Below, piece after piece: positions 42,278 through 51,549 of a stretch of DNA of 64,000 nucleotides. Under the pieces are notes generated by a model, which did no database searches, was not told the origin of the DNA, and saw only the letters and a list, made by a program, of their open reading frames with translations. Every line of letters starts with the position of its first letter. Within the stretch, counting starts at the first letter, position 1. The stretch is from JBGAJN01 sp044224905 (lineage in GTDB: Bacteria; Verrucomicrobiota; Verrucomicrobiia; Limisphaerales; JBGAJN01): NCBI GenBank assembly GCA_044224905.1, contig JBGAJN010000001.1, positions 1,736,001-1,800,000 of the forward strand, in the 5' to 3' direction. The translations under genes were made by a program, and so were the position numbers.

Positions 42278-44269
42278 TCAGGAACCGACGCTGGCCAGCT
42301 CGGCGCCGTCGGTGACGTTGATGATCTTGAACTGTTCCTGATGGCACGCCGGATCCGGGCGGAAGCTGAGCTTGCCGAAGTAGCGTTTCTCCATCTCCAC
42401 AATGAGCTTCTCGTCGTCCTTGCGGAGACGTTCGTAAACGGTCGGGTTGACGACGATGCGCAATTGGAAGTCGCTCTCGTCGCGCTGACGTTTCTTGAGG
42501 ATCTCGCCGAGTTTGCGCTGAATTTCCACGCTCATGGTCTCGGCGCTCTTGACCTTGCCGCGGCCTTTGCAATACGCGCAGTCGTCATACACGGCCGAGT
42601 CAACGCTCTCGCTGTGGCGTTGGCGGGTCATTTCCATCAAGCCCAGCGGTGAGATAGGAAGGATATGCGTCTTCGCTTTGTCGCGCCGCAGGCCTTCTTT
42701 GATCTTGTTGTAAACGGCCTGCTGATCGCGGCGCGACTTCATGTCGATGAAGTCGAGCACGATGAGGCCGCCCATGTTGCGCAGGCGCAATTGGCGGCAG
42801 ATTTCTTCGGCCGCCTCCATGTTGACCTTGAAGATCGTTTGTTCCTGATCTTTGCCGCCCTTGTGGCGACCGGTGTTGACGTCGATGGCGACGAGGGCTT
42901 CGGTTTCGTCGACGACGATGTAGCCGCCGCTCTTGAGGTGAACCTGACGCGCGAACGCGCTCTCCAGCTGTTTGGTGACATTGAACCGGTCGAACACCGG
43001 CTGCGGTTCGTTGTAGAGCTTCACCTTGGAGATGGAGCGCTTGGAGATCTTGGTGATCATCTCGCGAATGCGCTCGTACTGCCGCGGTTCATCGATGATG
43101 ATGCGGTCTACGTCCTCCGTGAGGAAGTCGCGCACGGTGCGTTCGACGAGGTCGGGTTCCTGGAACACGCAGGTCGCGAGCGGTTGCTTGTTGATCTTCT
43201 CGTGAATGGCTTTCCATTCTTCGAGCAATAGGGCGAGGTCGCGCACGAAATAGCGCGCCTGCTGGCCTTCGCCAACGGTGCGGATGATGACGCCCATGCC
43301 TTCGGGAATGGTGAGCGCGCGCAGAATTTTCTTCAGGCGCTGACGTTCCTCCTGGCTTTCGATCTTCCGCGAGATGCCGGACTGGTCAGAGTTTGGCAAC
43401 AACACGAGGTAGCGGCCGGGGAGGGCAAGGTGCGTGGTGACGCGCGGGCCCTTGGTGCCGATGGGGCCCTTGGTGACTTGAATGATGATTTCGCTGCCCG
43501 GTGAATAAAGGCGCGGAATGTCTTTTTGCGTGATCTTCGGACGATCGCGTTTGCGGCCGCCTTCGCGTTCGACGAATTCAACGCCGCTGTCGAGGTTGCT
43601 GGGCACGATGTCCCAGTAGTGGAGGAACGCGTTTTTTTCGAAACCGATGTCAACGAAGGCGGCCTTCAATCCGTCTTCGAGATTTTTCACGCGGCCTTTA
43701 AAGATGCTGCCAACGAGGCGTTCTTCGTTCGTGCGTTCGATTGTGAACTCTTCGAGTTTTCCTTCTTCGATCACGGCCACGCGCGTTTCGAGCGACTCGG
43801 CGTTGATGATGACGTCCTTGTTGGACTTCTGCTTCGGGCGGATCAGGCGGACGACTTTCTTGATGATCTTTTGCGCGTGATGTTTCAACGCGCCGATCAA
43901 GCCGGGCTCCGGTTTGTCTTCCAGCGGGACGGGCACGTGGCCGCCACCGGTTTCTTCGGCGGCGGTGGCGTTGGCGGCGTCCGCACGCGGTTCGCGGAAG
44001 TGGCGATCCTTGCCTTCCTCGGCACCTTCGGCCGCTTGACCGGGTGTGCCTTCCGGGGGAAGCCCGGCAGCGACGTTTTCGGCGCGCTGGATTTCATTCT
44101 CGTGGCGCGCGTCGGCGAACACGTGTTCGTCGCCGGTTTTTTCGCCGACGACGGCGGCACGGGCGTCGCGGGCGGCGCTGTCGTGCTTGGGTTGTTGGTG
44201 CAGTCCGCCGCTGGGGCGGAAGCGCTGGCCACCACGTCGGCGGCGGCCAAAGTTGCGATTATCACTCAT
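42278..44269 (-). CDS. rng: Ribonuclease E/G
   Basis: 663 aa. Endoribonuclease for RNA processing and turnover. S1 domain around VGSIFKGRVKNLEDGLKAAFVDIGFEKNAFLHYWDI; catalytic aspartates in VAIDVNTGRHKGG and VLDFIDMKSR; zinc-link cysteines in CAYCKGRG. The first about 145 residues are a charged, low-complexity tail (Arg/Gly- then Glu/Ala-rich) not present in E. coli RNase G, possibly for RNA or partner binding. Six bp downstream of rodA, so it is the last gene of the mre operon, similar to the mre-rng order in Proteobacteria. Confidence 0.95.
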   Translation of the reverse strand: MSDNRNFGRRRRGGQRFRPSGGLHQQPKHDSAARDARAAVVGEKTGDEHVFADARHENEIQRAENVAAGLPPEGTPGQAAEGAEEGKDRHFREPRADAANATAAEETGGGHVPVPLEDKPEPGLIGALKHHAQKIIKKVVRLIRPKQKSNKDVIINAESLETRVAVIEEGKLEEFTIERTNEERLVGSIFKGRVKNLEDGLKAAFVDIGFEKNAFLHYWDIVPSNLDSGVEFVEREGGRKRDRPKITQKDIPRLYSPGSEIIIQVTKGPIGTKGPRVTTHLALPGRYLVLLPNSDQSGISRKIESQEERQRLKKILRALTIPEGMGVIIRTVGEGQQARYFVRDLALLLEEWKAIHEKINKQPLATCVFQEPDLVERTVRDFLTEDVDRIIIDEPRQYERIREMITKISKRSISKVKLYNEPQPVFDRFNVTKQLESAFARQVHLKSGGYIVVDETEALVAIDVNTGRHKGGKDQEQTIFKVNMEAAEEICRQLRLRNMGGLIVLDFIDMKSRRDQQAVYNKIKEGLRRDKAKTHILPISPLGLMEMTRQRHSESVDSAVYDDCAYCKGRGKVKSAETMSVEIQRKLGEILKKRQRDESDFQLRIVVNPTVYERLRKDDEKLIVEMEKRYFGKLSFRPDPACHQEQFKIINVTDGAELASVGS

Positions 44270-44275
44270 AGTTTG

Positions 44276-45487
44276 TTAGTAGGCTTTACGGTAGAGAAAC
44301 ACATTTTGGAGCAGGCCGGCGGCGATCAACGAACAGAGCACTGAAGATCCGCCATAACTCAAAAGCGGCAGTGGAATGCCCGTCACCGGCATTAAACGAA
44401 TGTTCATCCCGATGTTGATGAACACATGGCTGAACAGGAGCGTTACCACGCCCACGGCCAGCAATTTCCCGAGGCGGTCGCGCGCCTCGCCGGCCACTCG
44501 GAGGCCGGAGAACAAAACCACGGTGTAAAGCGTGATCACGATCACGCTGCCCACGAATCCACTTTCCTCGGCGATCACCGAGAAAATGAAGTCATTGTGG
44601 GCGACCGCTCGCGGAAGGTACCCGAGTGCGTTTTGCGTACCTTGCCGCCATCCTTTCCCCATCAGTCCTCCCGAACCGACGGAGATCAGCGCCTGCTCAA
44701 CATTGTAGGAATGTTTGAGCTGTTCCTCGCGCGCTTTGCGGCGCTCCGCGTCCGTGGCGTTACGCGGGGCAAAATCCAATCCGAAGAACACCTGCAACCG
44801 ATGCTTTTGATACGCCTCCAGTTTGATCACCTGCCATTTGGAGGACGCGAACAGGATGTCCGCGAGCAACAGGCCGACCACCAGCATTGCACCAAAAATC
44901 AAACGAGCGAGAAACCGCTTCGGCACCCCGGCGACAAACATCATCACCATCGCGACGGGAAGCAACGTGAGCGCCGAACCGAGGTCCGGTTCCTTCAAAA
45001 TAAGAGCGAACGGGAGCGCCGTCAGAAACAGCACTTTGAAAAACACCCGCGCACGGCGGAGTTCCTCGATCGGTCGGCTGAGAAAATCGCCGAGGGTGAG
45101 AATGAACGTGAGCTTGGCGAATTCCGACGGTTGGAATTGGAAGAAGCCCAAATCGATCCAGCGCCGTGCGCCGTAGCGCATGGAGCCGATGCCGGGGATC
45201 AAAACGGCGATCAGCAAAAGAATCGTCACCCAGTAAACCAGTGTCGAGAAGCGCGAGATGCTGTGATAGCCGACGAGGCACAAAACTGCTCCCGCACTGC
45301 CGCCGATCACGTACCACGCGATTTGGAGAATGTGACGCTGACGATACCACGGCAGCGCTGCCCCGGCGTCGTTAACCATCGTCGCGCTGTAGATGAACGC
45401 CACGCCGACACACATCAACAATATCAGCGCGATGAGCATCGGCCATTCGATGCGCATCTCGCGGTGATTTAGTGGGTTGTCGTACAT
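44276..45487 (-). CDS. rodA: RodA peptidoglycan glycosyltransferase (SEDS family)
   Basis: 403 aa with about ten membrane helices. SEDS glycosyltransferase that polymerises lipid II for cell elongation together with PBP2. The signatures RYGARRWIDLGFFQFQPSEFAKL, KEPDLGSALTLLPVA, GWRQGTQNALGYLPRAVAHNDFIFSVIAEE and VTGIPLPLLSYGGSSVL are all present. Six bp after the PBP2 stop. Confidence 0.95.
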   Translation of the reverse strand: MYDNPLNHREMRIEWPMLIALILLMCVGVAFIYSATMVNDAGAALPWYRQRHILQIAWYVIGGSAGAVLCLVGYHSISRFSTLVYWVTILLLIAVLIPGIGSMRYGARRWIDLGFFQFQPSEFAKLTFILTLGDFLSRPIEELRRARVFFKVLFLTALPFALILKEPDLGSALTLLPVAMVMMFVAGVPKRFLARLIFGAMLVVGLLLADILFASSKWQVIKLEAYQKHRLQVFFGLDFAPRNATDAERRKAREEQLKHSYNVEQALISVGSGGLMGKGWRQGTQNALGYLPRAVAHNDFIFSVIAEESGFVGSVIVITLYTVVLFSGLRVAGEARDRLGKLLAVGVVTLLFSHVFINIGMNIRLMPVTGIPLPLLSYGGSSVLCSLIAAGLLQNVFLYRKAY

Positions 45488-45493
45488 GTTCAG

Positions 45494-47476
45494 TTAGCCG
45501 CGATTCGCGGCGGCTAGCGGGCGCGTGCGGGGAATGATCGGCTTGTTGTTGCGATCGTGAATGGCTTGGAAAATCTTGGCCGCGACGGGCGCGCACGTGC
45601 CGCCGCCCGAACCGCCGCTTTCGACCATCACCACCACGGCGAAAGTGTTGCCCTGATACTCGGTGAACGAGACGAACCACGTGATGTGATCGACGACCTT
45701 GCGCCCTTGCATCACCTGCGCGGTACCGGTCTTGCCGCCAATGCGCATATCCGGCAGCAGCGGCTTGTTGGCGCCGTGCGGATGAAACGCTTTGAACGCG
45801 GTCGCCTCGGGATCATCTGTATCGGCGTACATGGCGTCGTGAATCAATTCCACCACGCGCGGCGGGACGCCGAGATCGTTGCGCACTTGCGCGGCGGGAA
45901 AATGGTGCACCGCTTCGCCGCTCGCAGGGTCCTGCGGTTCGATGCGATCCACGATCCTCGGCCAATAGACTTTTCCGCCATTCGCAATGGCGGCGGTCAT
46001 GACGGCCATCTGCATGGGTGTCACCGCAAGATCGCCCTGACCGATGCAAAGATTGGCCGTGTCGCCGGGGCTCCAACCGCCGCGTTCGTTCTTGATCCAC
46101 TGCGGCGTGGGGAGAATGCCGGAGCTTTCTTGAAGCAGAGGCAAACGGACGCGTTCGCCGAGGTGTAACCGCTGGCCGATCGCGATAATGGCGTCGAGGC
46201 CGGCGTCGAGACCGCAGTTGACGAAATACGCATTGCTGGATTTCAGGAACGCGCGGCGGAAATCGTATTTGCCCGGCGGCGCCGTGTCGTCGATCCGGCG
46301 GCGGCCCACAAAAATGCAGCCGTGGCTCGAATCGCCCGGTTGCGGTTCGACTTCATAAATCTCCTTGGGATCCAGTCCTCGTCCCAGCGCGGCGAGGGCG
46401 ATGACAATCTTGAAGATGGAACCCGGAGCGTAGATTTCGTGGGTCGCGCGATTGATCATCGGGCGCTGTTTCGGATCGTTCAGCCGTTCCCATTCCTGCG
46501 GCGTGACGCTCGGGAGAAAACCGTTCGGATCGTACGTGGGAGCAGACGCAAGGGCCAGCACGTCGCCGCTGTTCGCATCGAGGACGATCGCTGCGCCGCG
46601 GAGATTTTGTCCGGCGTCGTGCAACGCCTTCTCGGTGGCGATTTGCAACGGAAGATCGACCGTGAGCACGACATTCTTTCCTGCCTCGGCGGGTTGCCAG
46701 ATGGTTTCGGACTGGCGATAGCCGAGGTTGTTGACGAGCACGGACTTCACGCCCGCCTTGCCGCGCAACTCACCGTCGAACGTCGCTTCGATGCCGACGA
46801 CGCCTTTGTAGTCCGGGAGGTAATAATTGAACGACGCGTCTTCGCCTTCCTTCGAACTGCTGTCGTTCTTGAGGAATCCGAGAACGTGCGCGGCAACATG
46901 GAACGGATACACCCGCGTGGGCTGGATTTCCATGACAAGCCCGGGAATCTCGCCGGCGCGTTCCTGGATGCGCGCGATCTGCGTGAGGTTCAAATCGGAG
47001 AGCAGCGTGTAGGGCAGTGCGAGCCGTTGTTCGTAATGCTGATGAAACTTTGCCTCATCGAGAAAGATGGGCTGGTTCACTGCCAGGCCGACGCGTTGAA
47101 CGATCTGGTGGACGACCGAGTAACGACTGGCGCGGGCGTGCGCGGCGATCTGGTCGCGCTTGAGGACGCCAGGAGGACGGGTGAGGCGGAACTCCTGCTG
47201 GAAGCTTTCGCGCAGTTCGTCGAAGTAGAGGTTGACGTTGTAACTGGGCCGGTTTTCCGCGAGCGAAACTCCGTTGCGATCGACGATTTTTCCGCGGATG
47301 GCTGGCACGCGCACGGTGCGGAACGATTGGTTGTTCAAGCTCGTGACGTAACGCCGCGACGCGATGATCTGGTAATACCAAAGTCCGCCGAGCAACACGC
47401 CAAGGCCCGTAAGCACGACGGCGGCGATGAACCGCAGTTGCGGGTCGCTCTTTTTCAGCTGGTCGAAGATCAGCAT
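45494..47476 (-). CDS. mrdA: Penicillin-binding protein 2 (elongasome transpeptidase)
   Basis: 660 aa. An N-terminal membrane anchor (about 15-37) is followed by a dimerisation domain (RTVRVPAIRGKIVDRNG) and transpeptidase motifs: SIFK (S353-x-x-K356), SSN (S413-N415) and KTGT (K582). Class B PBP that cross-links peptidoglycan with RodA. The C-terminus (GSGGGTCAPVAAKIFQ) is normal for PBP2. One bp after mreD. Confidence 0.95.
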   Translation of the reverse strand: MLIFDQLKKSDPQLRFIAAVVLTGLGVLLGGLWYYQIIASRRYVTSLNNQSFRTVRVPAIRGKIVDRNGVSLAENRPSYNVNLYFDELRESFQQEFRLTRPPGVLKRDQIAAHARASRYSVVHQIVQRVGLAVNQPIFLDEAKFHQHYEQRLALPYTLLSDLNLTQIARIQERAGEIPGLVMEIQPTRVYPFHVAAHVLGFLKNDSSSKEGEDASFNYYLPDYKGVVGIEATFDGELRGKAGVKSVLVNNLGYRQSETIWQPAEAGKNVVLTVDLPLQIATEKALHDAGQNLRGAAIVLDANSGDVLALASAPTYDPNGFLPSVTPQEWERLNDPKQRPMINRATHEIYAPGSIFKIVIALAALGRGLDPKEIYEVEPQPGDSSHGCIFVGRRRIDDTAPPGKYDFRRAFLKSSNAYFVNCGLDAGLDAIIAIGQRLHLGERVRLPLLQESSGILPTPQWIKNERGGWSPGDTANLCIGQGDLAVTPMQMAVMTAAIANGGKVYWPRIVDRIEPQDPASGEAVHHFPAAQVRNDLGVPPRVVELIHDAMYADTDDPEATAFKAFHPHGANKPLLPDMRIGGKTGTAQVMQGRKVVDHITWFVSFTEYQGNTFAVVVMVESGGSGGGTCAPVAAKIFQAIHDRNNKPIIPRTRPLAAANRG

Positions 47477-47477
47477 G

Positions 47478-48029
47478 TTACGCGCGTCCTCGCTTGATCT
47501 CGCGATCGGGACGGAAGCTCGACTCGGGAGCGACCTGATAATTGAAACGTTGCGTCAGCCAGTTGAACAACCGGGCGAGCAGCGGAGTCGCAGCCGCACC
47601 GGCGAGCGTCATCGCGAACCATTGCCAGAGCGAAACCCAGCCGATGAGCGGATTGCCCCCGACGGTGTAAATGATCAGCAGCGTTGCCAAGGGCACGCCG
47701 GCGCTGGCGGCGAGGCCGAGACAGAATTGGGCGTAGGGTTGTTCGCGCAGGACGAGTTCGCGTTTGCTGAAGATGACGAAGCCCGCGATGAACAGCGGCA
47801 GGATGCTGACGCCCGGCGGGTTGGCGGAAAATGAATCGAACCACAGACCGCCGCACACGGCGACGAGGCAGAGCGAGAGAAGGTCCGCGAACAAGGCGGT
47901 GCACACGACCATGGCCGGGAGGAAATCAATCTGCGTGGCGAGGAGGAGGCGCGCGAGATCGAATGACGTTTGCGCGTAGACGACCACGAAGGTCAGCGTG
48001 ACGAGCATGATGGGGGTGAGCCAGTTCAT
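47478..48029 (-). CDS. mreD: Rod-shape protein MreD
   Basis: 183 aa from the ATG at 48029, overlapping the mreC stop by 4 bp (ATGA). Five or six hydrophobic segments (NWLTPIMLVTLTFVVVYAQTS, FLPAMVVCTALFADLLSLCLVAVCGGLWFDSF, VSILPLFIAGFVIFSKRELV). MreD has little sequence conservation; topology and position between mreC and mrdA make the call. Confidence 0.88.
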   Translation of the reverse strand: MNWLTPIMLVTLTFVVVYAQTSFDLARLLLATQIDFLPAMVVCTALFADLLSLCLVAVCGGLWFDSFSANPPGVSILPLFIAGFVIFSKRELVLREQPYAQFCLGLAASAGVPLATLLIIYTVGGNPLIGWVSLWQWFAMTLAGAAATPLLARLFNWLTQRFNYQVAPESSFRPDREIKRGRA

Positions 48030-48838
48030 TTCAGGATCACCCACACTTCTTCGAGGCGGTTGAGGTTCACCGCCAGTTTCACGCGCGCTTCCGTGTAAAG
48101 TCCGTAGCCGACCGAGCGCGTGTCGGCGATGTCGCCGATGACAATTCCCGGCGGAAAAATTCCTCCGATGCCGCTGGTGAGCACGCGTTGTCCGGCGTGG
48201 AGAAGGCTGATGTTCGCCAGATAGGACAGATCGACGATGGAAGGATCCAGCGAGGGCGACGACGAGGGCGAAATGATTCCTTGATCGCGCGTGTCGGCTA
48301 CGACGGCGGCGACTCGGCAGTTCGGATCGCCGAGCAGAATTACTTGTGCGTGATCCCAAGTGGTCGAGCCGATGCGACCGACGAGACCTTCGGTGGTGAT
48401 GACGGTTTGATTGGTGGTGACGCCGTCGCGACTGCCGCGGTCGATGGTCAACGTGCGCCACCAGTTGGCGGGTTCACGGCCGACGACACGGGCGAGCTTG
48501 AGCTTCCAGCGGGATTGTTGTTGAAAGCCCACCAGCGCGCGCAGGCGGTCGTTCTCTTTCCATACGGCGTCGTCTTGAACGGCGCGGGCGTGGAGTTCCT
48601 GATTCTCTTTTTGGAGCTGGTTGAGCTGTTCGAGGAGCGTCTTGCGGGGCGTGACGACGTCCCCGGCTTTCTGCGCGAGTTGATGGGACGAACTAGCGAG
48701 GCCGAAGAGCGGGAGGAACATGCTCCCGAGGGCGACCTTCAGTTGCGTGGAAGCCTGCCGGGGGAGATTGAGAACAATCACCGCCAGCAGTGCCACGGCA
48801 CCGAGAGCTATATAGTGCGGACGTGTAAACATCGTCAC
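48026..48838 (-). CDS. mreC: Rod-shape protein MreC
   Basis: 270 aa; the ATG at 48832, two codons after the GTG at 48838, is also possible. An N-terminal membrane helix (YIALGAVALLAVIVLNL), a coiled coil (LLEQLNQLQKENQELHARAVQDDAVWKENDRLRALVGF) and the beta-barrel region with WWRTLTIDRGSRDGV, TTEGLVGRIGSTTWDHAQVILLGDPNCRVAAVV and VLTSGIGGIFPPGIVIGDI. Periplasmic scaffold linking MreB to PBP2. Thirty-four bp after mreB. Confidence 0.94.
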   Translation of the reverse strand: MTMFTRPHYIALGAVALLAVIVLNLPRQASTQLKVALGSMFLPLFGLASSSHQLAQKAGDVVTPRKTLLEQLNQLQKENQELHARAVQDDAVWKENDRLRALVGFQQQSRWKLKLARVVGREPANWWRTLTIDRGSRDGVTTNQTVITTEGLVGRIGSTTWDHAQVILLGDPNCRVAAVVADTRDQGIISPSSSPSLDPSIVDLSYLANISLLHAGQRVLTSGIGGIFPPGIVIGDIADTRSVGYGLYTEARVKLAVNLNRLEEVWVILK

Positions 48839-48872
48839 CCGGACTTTGGGTCAGGGTGAACGCGCGCTGGAA

Positions 48873-49901
48873 TCAGGTCTTGCTGGAAGAGGCGACTCGC
48901 TTGAGGAATTGGAGCTCCTGCAACACGCGTCCGGTACCTTCGGCGACGGCGCTGAGCGGGTCGTCGGCGATGTGTACAGGAAGGCCGGTTTGATCGGCCA
49001 CAAGACGGTCGATGCCACGCAGCAATGCGCCGCCACCCGCCATCACGATGCCGCGATCGACAAGATCGGCGGAAAGTTCTGGTGGGCAACGTTCGAGTGT
49101 GATGCGGATGGATTCCAAAATACTGGAAAGCGGATCCTTCAGGGCCGCGCGGATTTCTTCGGAGCGAATGGTCAGGGTTTTCGGCAACCCCGCGCTCAAA
49201 TCGCGGCCCTTAACTTCCATGGTCAATTCTTGTTCCAACGGATACGCGGAGCCGATCCGAATTTTGATCTCCTCCGCGGTGCGTTCACCGATCATTAAAT
49301 TATAGGCACGCTTCATGTGAGCCACGATGTGTTCATCGAACTCGTCACCGCCCACGCGCAAACTGCGGCTGAATACAATGCCCGCGAGTGAAATGATCGC
49401 GATTTCACAGGTGCCGCCACCTATATCGACGATCATGTTGCCTGCCGGTTCATGAACCGGGAGACCGACGCCGATGGCCGAAGCCATGGGCTGCTCGATC
49501 AAATACACTTCGCGCGCTCCAGCGTGGGTGGCGGAATCCTTGACCGCCCGTTTCTCCACTTCCGTGATGCCCGAAGGCACCGCGACGACAACTCGCGGCG
49601 CGATCAATTTGCGGTGATGCACTTTCTGAATGAAGTGCCTGAGCATCGCCTCAGTGATTTCGAAATCGGCGATGACGCCATCCTTCATTGGACGGATGGC
49701 TACGATATTGCCGGGGGTGCGGCCAAGCATCCGCTTGGCTTCCTCGCCCACCGCCAACACGTTGGTAGTTCCCGCTTGAATCGCTACAACGGAAGGTTCA
49801 CGCAACACAATCCCCTTATCACGCACGTACACCAGGGAGTTGGCCGTCCCGAGATCGATCCCAATGTCATTGGAAAACAGGCCTTTGAATTGCGCAAACA
49901 T
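48873..49901 (-). CDS. mreB: Rod-shape-determining actin homologue MreB
   Basis: 342 aa. Cytoplasmic filament that guides cell-wall elongation. Actin-fold motifs: DIGIDLGTANSLVYVRDKGIVLREPSVVAI (phosphate 1), NMIVDIGGGTCEIAIISLAG (phosphate 2), RVGGDEFDEHI and GIVMAGGGALLRGIDRL (adenosine). The leader gene of the mreB-mreC-mreD-mrdA-rodA-rng cluster. Confidence 0.97.
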   Translation of the reverse strand: MFAQFKGLFSNDIGIDLGTANSLVYVRDKGIVLREPSVVAIQAGTTNVLAVGEEAKRMLGRTPGNIVAIRPMKDGVIADFEITEAMLRHFIQKVHHRKLIAPRVVVAVPSGITEVEKRAVKDSATHAGAREVYLIEQPMASAIGVGLPVHEPAGNMIVDIGGGTCEIAIISLAGIVFSRSLRVGGDEFDEHIVAHMKRAYNLMIGERTAEEIKIRIGSAYPLEQELTMEVKGRDLSAGLPKTLTIRSEEIRAALKDPLSSILESIRITLERCPPELSADLVDRGIVMAGGGALLRGIDRLVADQTGLPVHIADDPLSAVAEGTGRVLQELQFLKRVASSSKT

Positions 49902-49922
49902 GTAATGTGTCTAACCGCACCA

Positions 49923-49951
49923 CGATATTTTGCAGCAGGGAGGCAGGTCAA
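49923..49951 (-). promoter_or_regulatory. Candidate sigma-70 promoter of the mre operon
   Basis: On the minus strand ttgacc (-35), a 17-bp spacer, then atatcg (weak -10), placing transcription start about 15 bp before the mreB ATG. The -35 is strong but the -10 matches only partly. Confidence 0.35.
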
Positions 49952-49980
49952 GCCTATTGCGGGTAAGAGTAAGAATCGGA

Positions 49981-50364
49981 TCAAGATTCGGTTACGGATC
50001 GAGGGCGTAGTTGCTTCTTCGCGGCGTGTTTCCTTGGAATGGCGGACTTGGCGCTCGAAATTGCCCCGTTTGCCCACTCGATCAGCATCGACGAGTTCTC
50101 TAAAATATCGGCTGGGACCTCGTGGTAACTCATCGTGAGCTTCTTTCCGGTGGGACTTTCATACGTGAACGGCGCCGTTCTTCGGCTCTCGTAGGCGATG
50201 CGCGATTGGTTATCCGTTTTGAAGAAGAGCCGCCCGCCGAAGATAATCCCGAAAAATGTCCCGCTTTGGTACAGGCCGTGTCCGCCAAACATCGCCCGGC
50301 AGCGGATGTCGCCCACAACCTGCAGTTGATCCAGCACGAATTCCTTAAAGCTTGGGGCGCTCAT
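49981..50364 (-). CDS. TfoX/Sxy N-terminal domain protein
   Basis: 127 aa from ATG 50364 (MSAPSFKEFVLDQL); an upstream in-frame start at 50400 would add 12 residues. VVGDIRCRAMFGGHGLYQSGTFFGIIFGGRLFFKTD and the later MSYHEVPADILE match the TfoX N-terminal domain, a small fold related to the competence regulator Sxy. The C-terminal tail is basic (IPRKHAAKKQLRPR). Stands alone upstream of mreB; function unknown in this group. Confidence 0.85.
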   Translation of the reverse strand: MSAPSFKEFVLDQLQVVGDIRCRAMFGGHGLYQSGTFFGIIFGGRLFFKTDNQSRIAYESRRTAPFTYESPTGKKLTMSYHEVPADILENSSMLIEWANGAISSAKSAIPRKHAAKKQLRPRSVTES

Positions 50365-50460
50365 GGGTGTTGATGCTGCCGGTCGAAATATTTTCTGCAA
50401 TCTGGAGTTCCGTTAACGTCGTCGCGGGTTTGGTGGCATTTCCATTGCTGAGAAGAGGGC

Positions 50461-50667
50461 ATGATCCGTCTACCAGTCGATGTCGCGAAAGATTTGCAAA
50501 CCGCCTTGTTTCATCGCCAGAAGGATCAACCGCTTGGCCCCAACGGCGAAACCAACGTCGTGCCGCCGGCGCCGGACGCCGAACCCCCAATCGCGATCAT
50601 CCCCTCCAATCCTGAGGAACGCGATGGTCCTTTGGGGAATTCGCTCCGCGACTGGCTGCTTTCCTGA
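50461..50667 (+). CDS. Small hypothetical protein (doubtful)
   Basis: 68 aa with a gaggg-like Shine-Dalgarno sequence just before ATG. The composition is protein-like: an N-terminal helix (LPVDVAKDLQTALFHRQK), a Pro-rich middle and a C-terminal LGNSLRDWLLS. It lies between the TfoX-like gene and the nucleotidyltransferase gene, both on the opposite strand. An open minus-strand frame covers the same DNA. Reported with low confidence. Confidence 0.3.
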   Translation: MIRLPVDVAKDLQTALFHRQKDQPLGPNGETNVVPPAPDAEPPIAIIPSNPEERDGPLGNSLRDWLLS

Positions 50668-50687
50668 GCGCGCCCACCCGTAAGATT

Positions 50688-51443
50688 TTAGTTGGCTTCT
50701 TTTTCCAGTGACGCGAGCACTTCTGGATCGCGTACGTCCACCCATCGACCGGCAATCTTCAGCCCGGCCAACACCTGTCCGCTTCCAATCACCGCACTGA
50801 TTGCGTCGGTGAGCTCATACTCGCCGCGCGGAGATTTTTGCAGCCTCGCTGTGAAATCGAAAATCGACGGACGGAAAATATAAATCCCCGCGTTGTACCA
50901 AGCGGTCGCCCCCGGCTTCAGCCAGCCTTGCGCGGTGAGTTCGGCCAATTGTACCGGTGACGGCTTCTCCACGAGGTGATTCAGGCAGAACTTTTCATCG
51001 AAGAAGAACAACCCGCCTTTGGTGACGTCCTCGCTGCCCGTAACCGTCACCACGCCGGCGAAATCCTTCCGTTCAGCGAAACGTTGCACCATTTGCTGGT
51101 ACGTTTCTGGTTTCACCAAGATGTCGCCGTAGGTGAGCAGAAACGGCGAATCACCGACAAATGCTTTTGCCAATTCCGGCGCTTTCCCGGTGCCGTCCTG
51201 CACGACTTGACGAGCATACGCGATCCGCACGCCCCAGCGGCTGCCGTCGCCGAAATATTCCTCCACGACTTCCGCGCGAAATCCGGTGATGATGAAAATC
51301 TCCCGGATGCCGGTGGTCTTTAGGCCTTCGACGATGTGTTCAAGGATCGGCTTGCCGTGGACCTTGAGCATCGGCTTGGGAACTTCGTTGGTAAGTTCCC
51401 GCATGCGCGTGCCTTTTCCGGCGGCGAGGATGACGGCTTTCAT
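50688..51443 (-). CDS. Sugar-phosphate nucleotidyltransferase (RfbA/GlmU-N-like)
   Basis: 251 aa. AVILAAGKGTRMRELTNEVPKPMLKVHGKPILEHIV is the signature nucleotide-binding loop; LLTYGDILVKPE has the metal-binding Asp; KGGLFFFDEKFCLNHLVEKP and WYNAGIYIFRPSIFDF complete the fold. It makes an NDP-sugar (dTDP-glucose, UDP-GlcNAc or GDP-mannose type; undecided). Possibly serves the polysaccharide locus. Confidence 0.88.
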   Translation of the reverse strand: MKAVILAAGKGTRMRELTNEVPKPMLKVHGKPILEHIVEGLKTTGIREIFIITGFRAEVVEEYFGDGSRWGVRIAYARQVVQDGTGKAPELAKAFVGDSPFLLTYGDILVKPETYQQMVQRFAERKDFAGVVTVTGSEDVTKGGLFFFDEKFCLNHLVEKPSPVQLAELTAQGWLKPGATAWYNAGIYIFRPSIFDFTARLQKSPRGEYELTDAISAVIGSGQVLAGLKIAGRWVDVRDPEVLASLEKEAN

Positions 51444-51450
51444 CAGTATG

Positions 51451-51547
51451 AACTTAGAATTTAGAAATCAGTATCCAGGATGCCGTGCCAGTCAGCGCAG
51501 CCGACTGACCATTCTGAATTCTGGCTTCAGACTCCGGAATTCTTCTT
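51451..51547. repeat. Heptad words arranged as an inverted repeat
   Basis: Left: aacttag, aatttag, aaatcag, tatccag (51451-51478). Right: attctga, attctgg, cttcaga, ctccgga, attcttc (51511-51545). agaatttagaaatcag is close to the reverse complement of ctgaccattctgaattct, so the two sides could pair. It fills the gap between the nucleotidyltransferase and apgM. Confidence 0.55.
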
Positions 51548-51549
51548 CA

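Noticed and set aside
50470..50745. Minus-strand frame (91 codons) opposite the doubtful 68-aa gene
   Set aside because: Very Arg-rich N-terminal part and overlap with the nucleotidyltransferase 3' end; the + frame is slightly more protein-like, though also weak.
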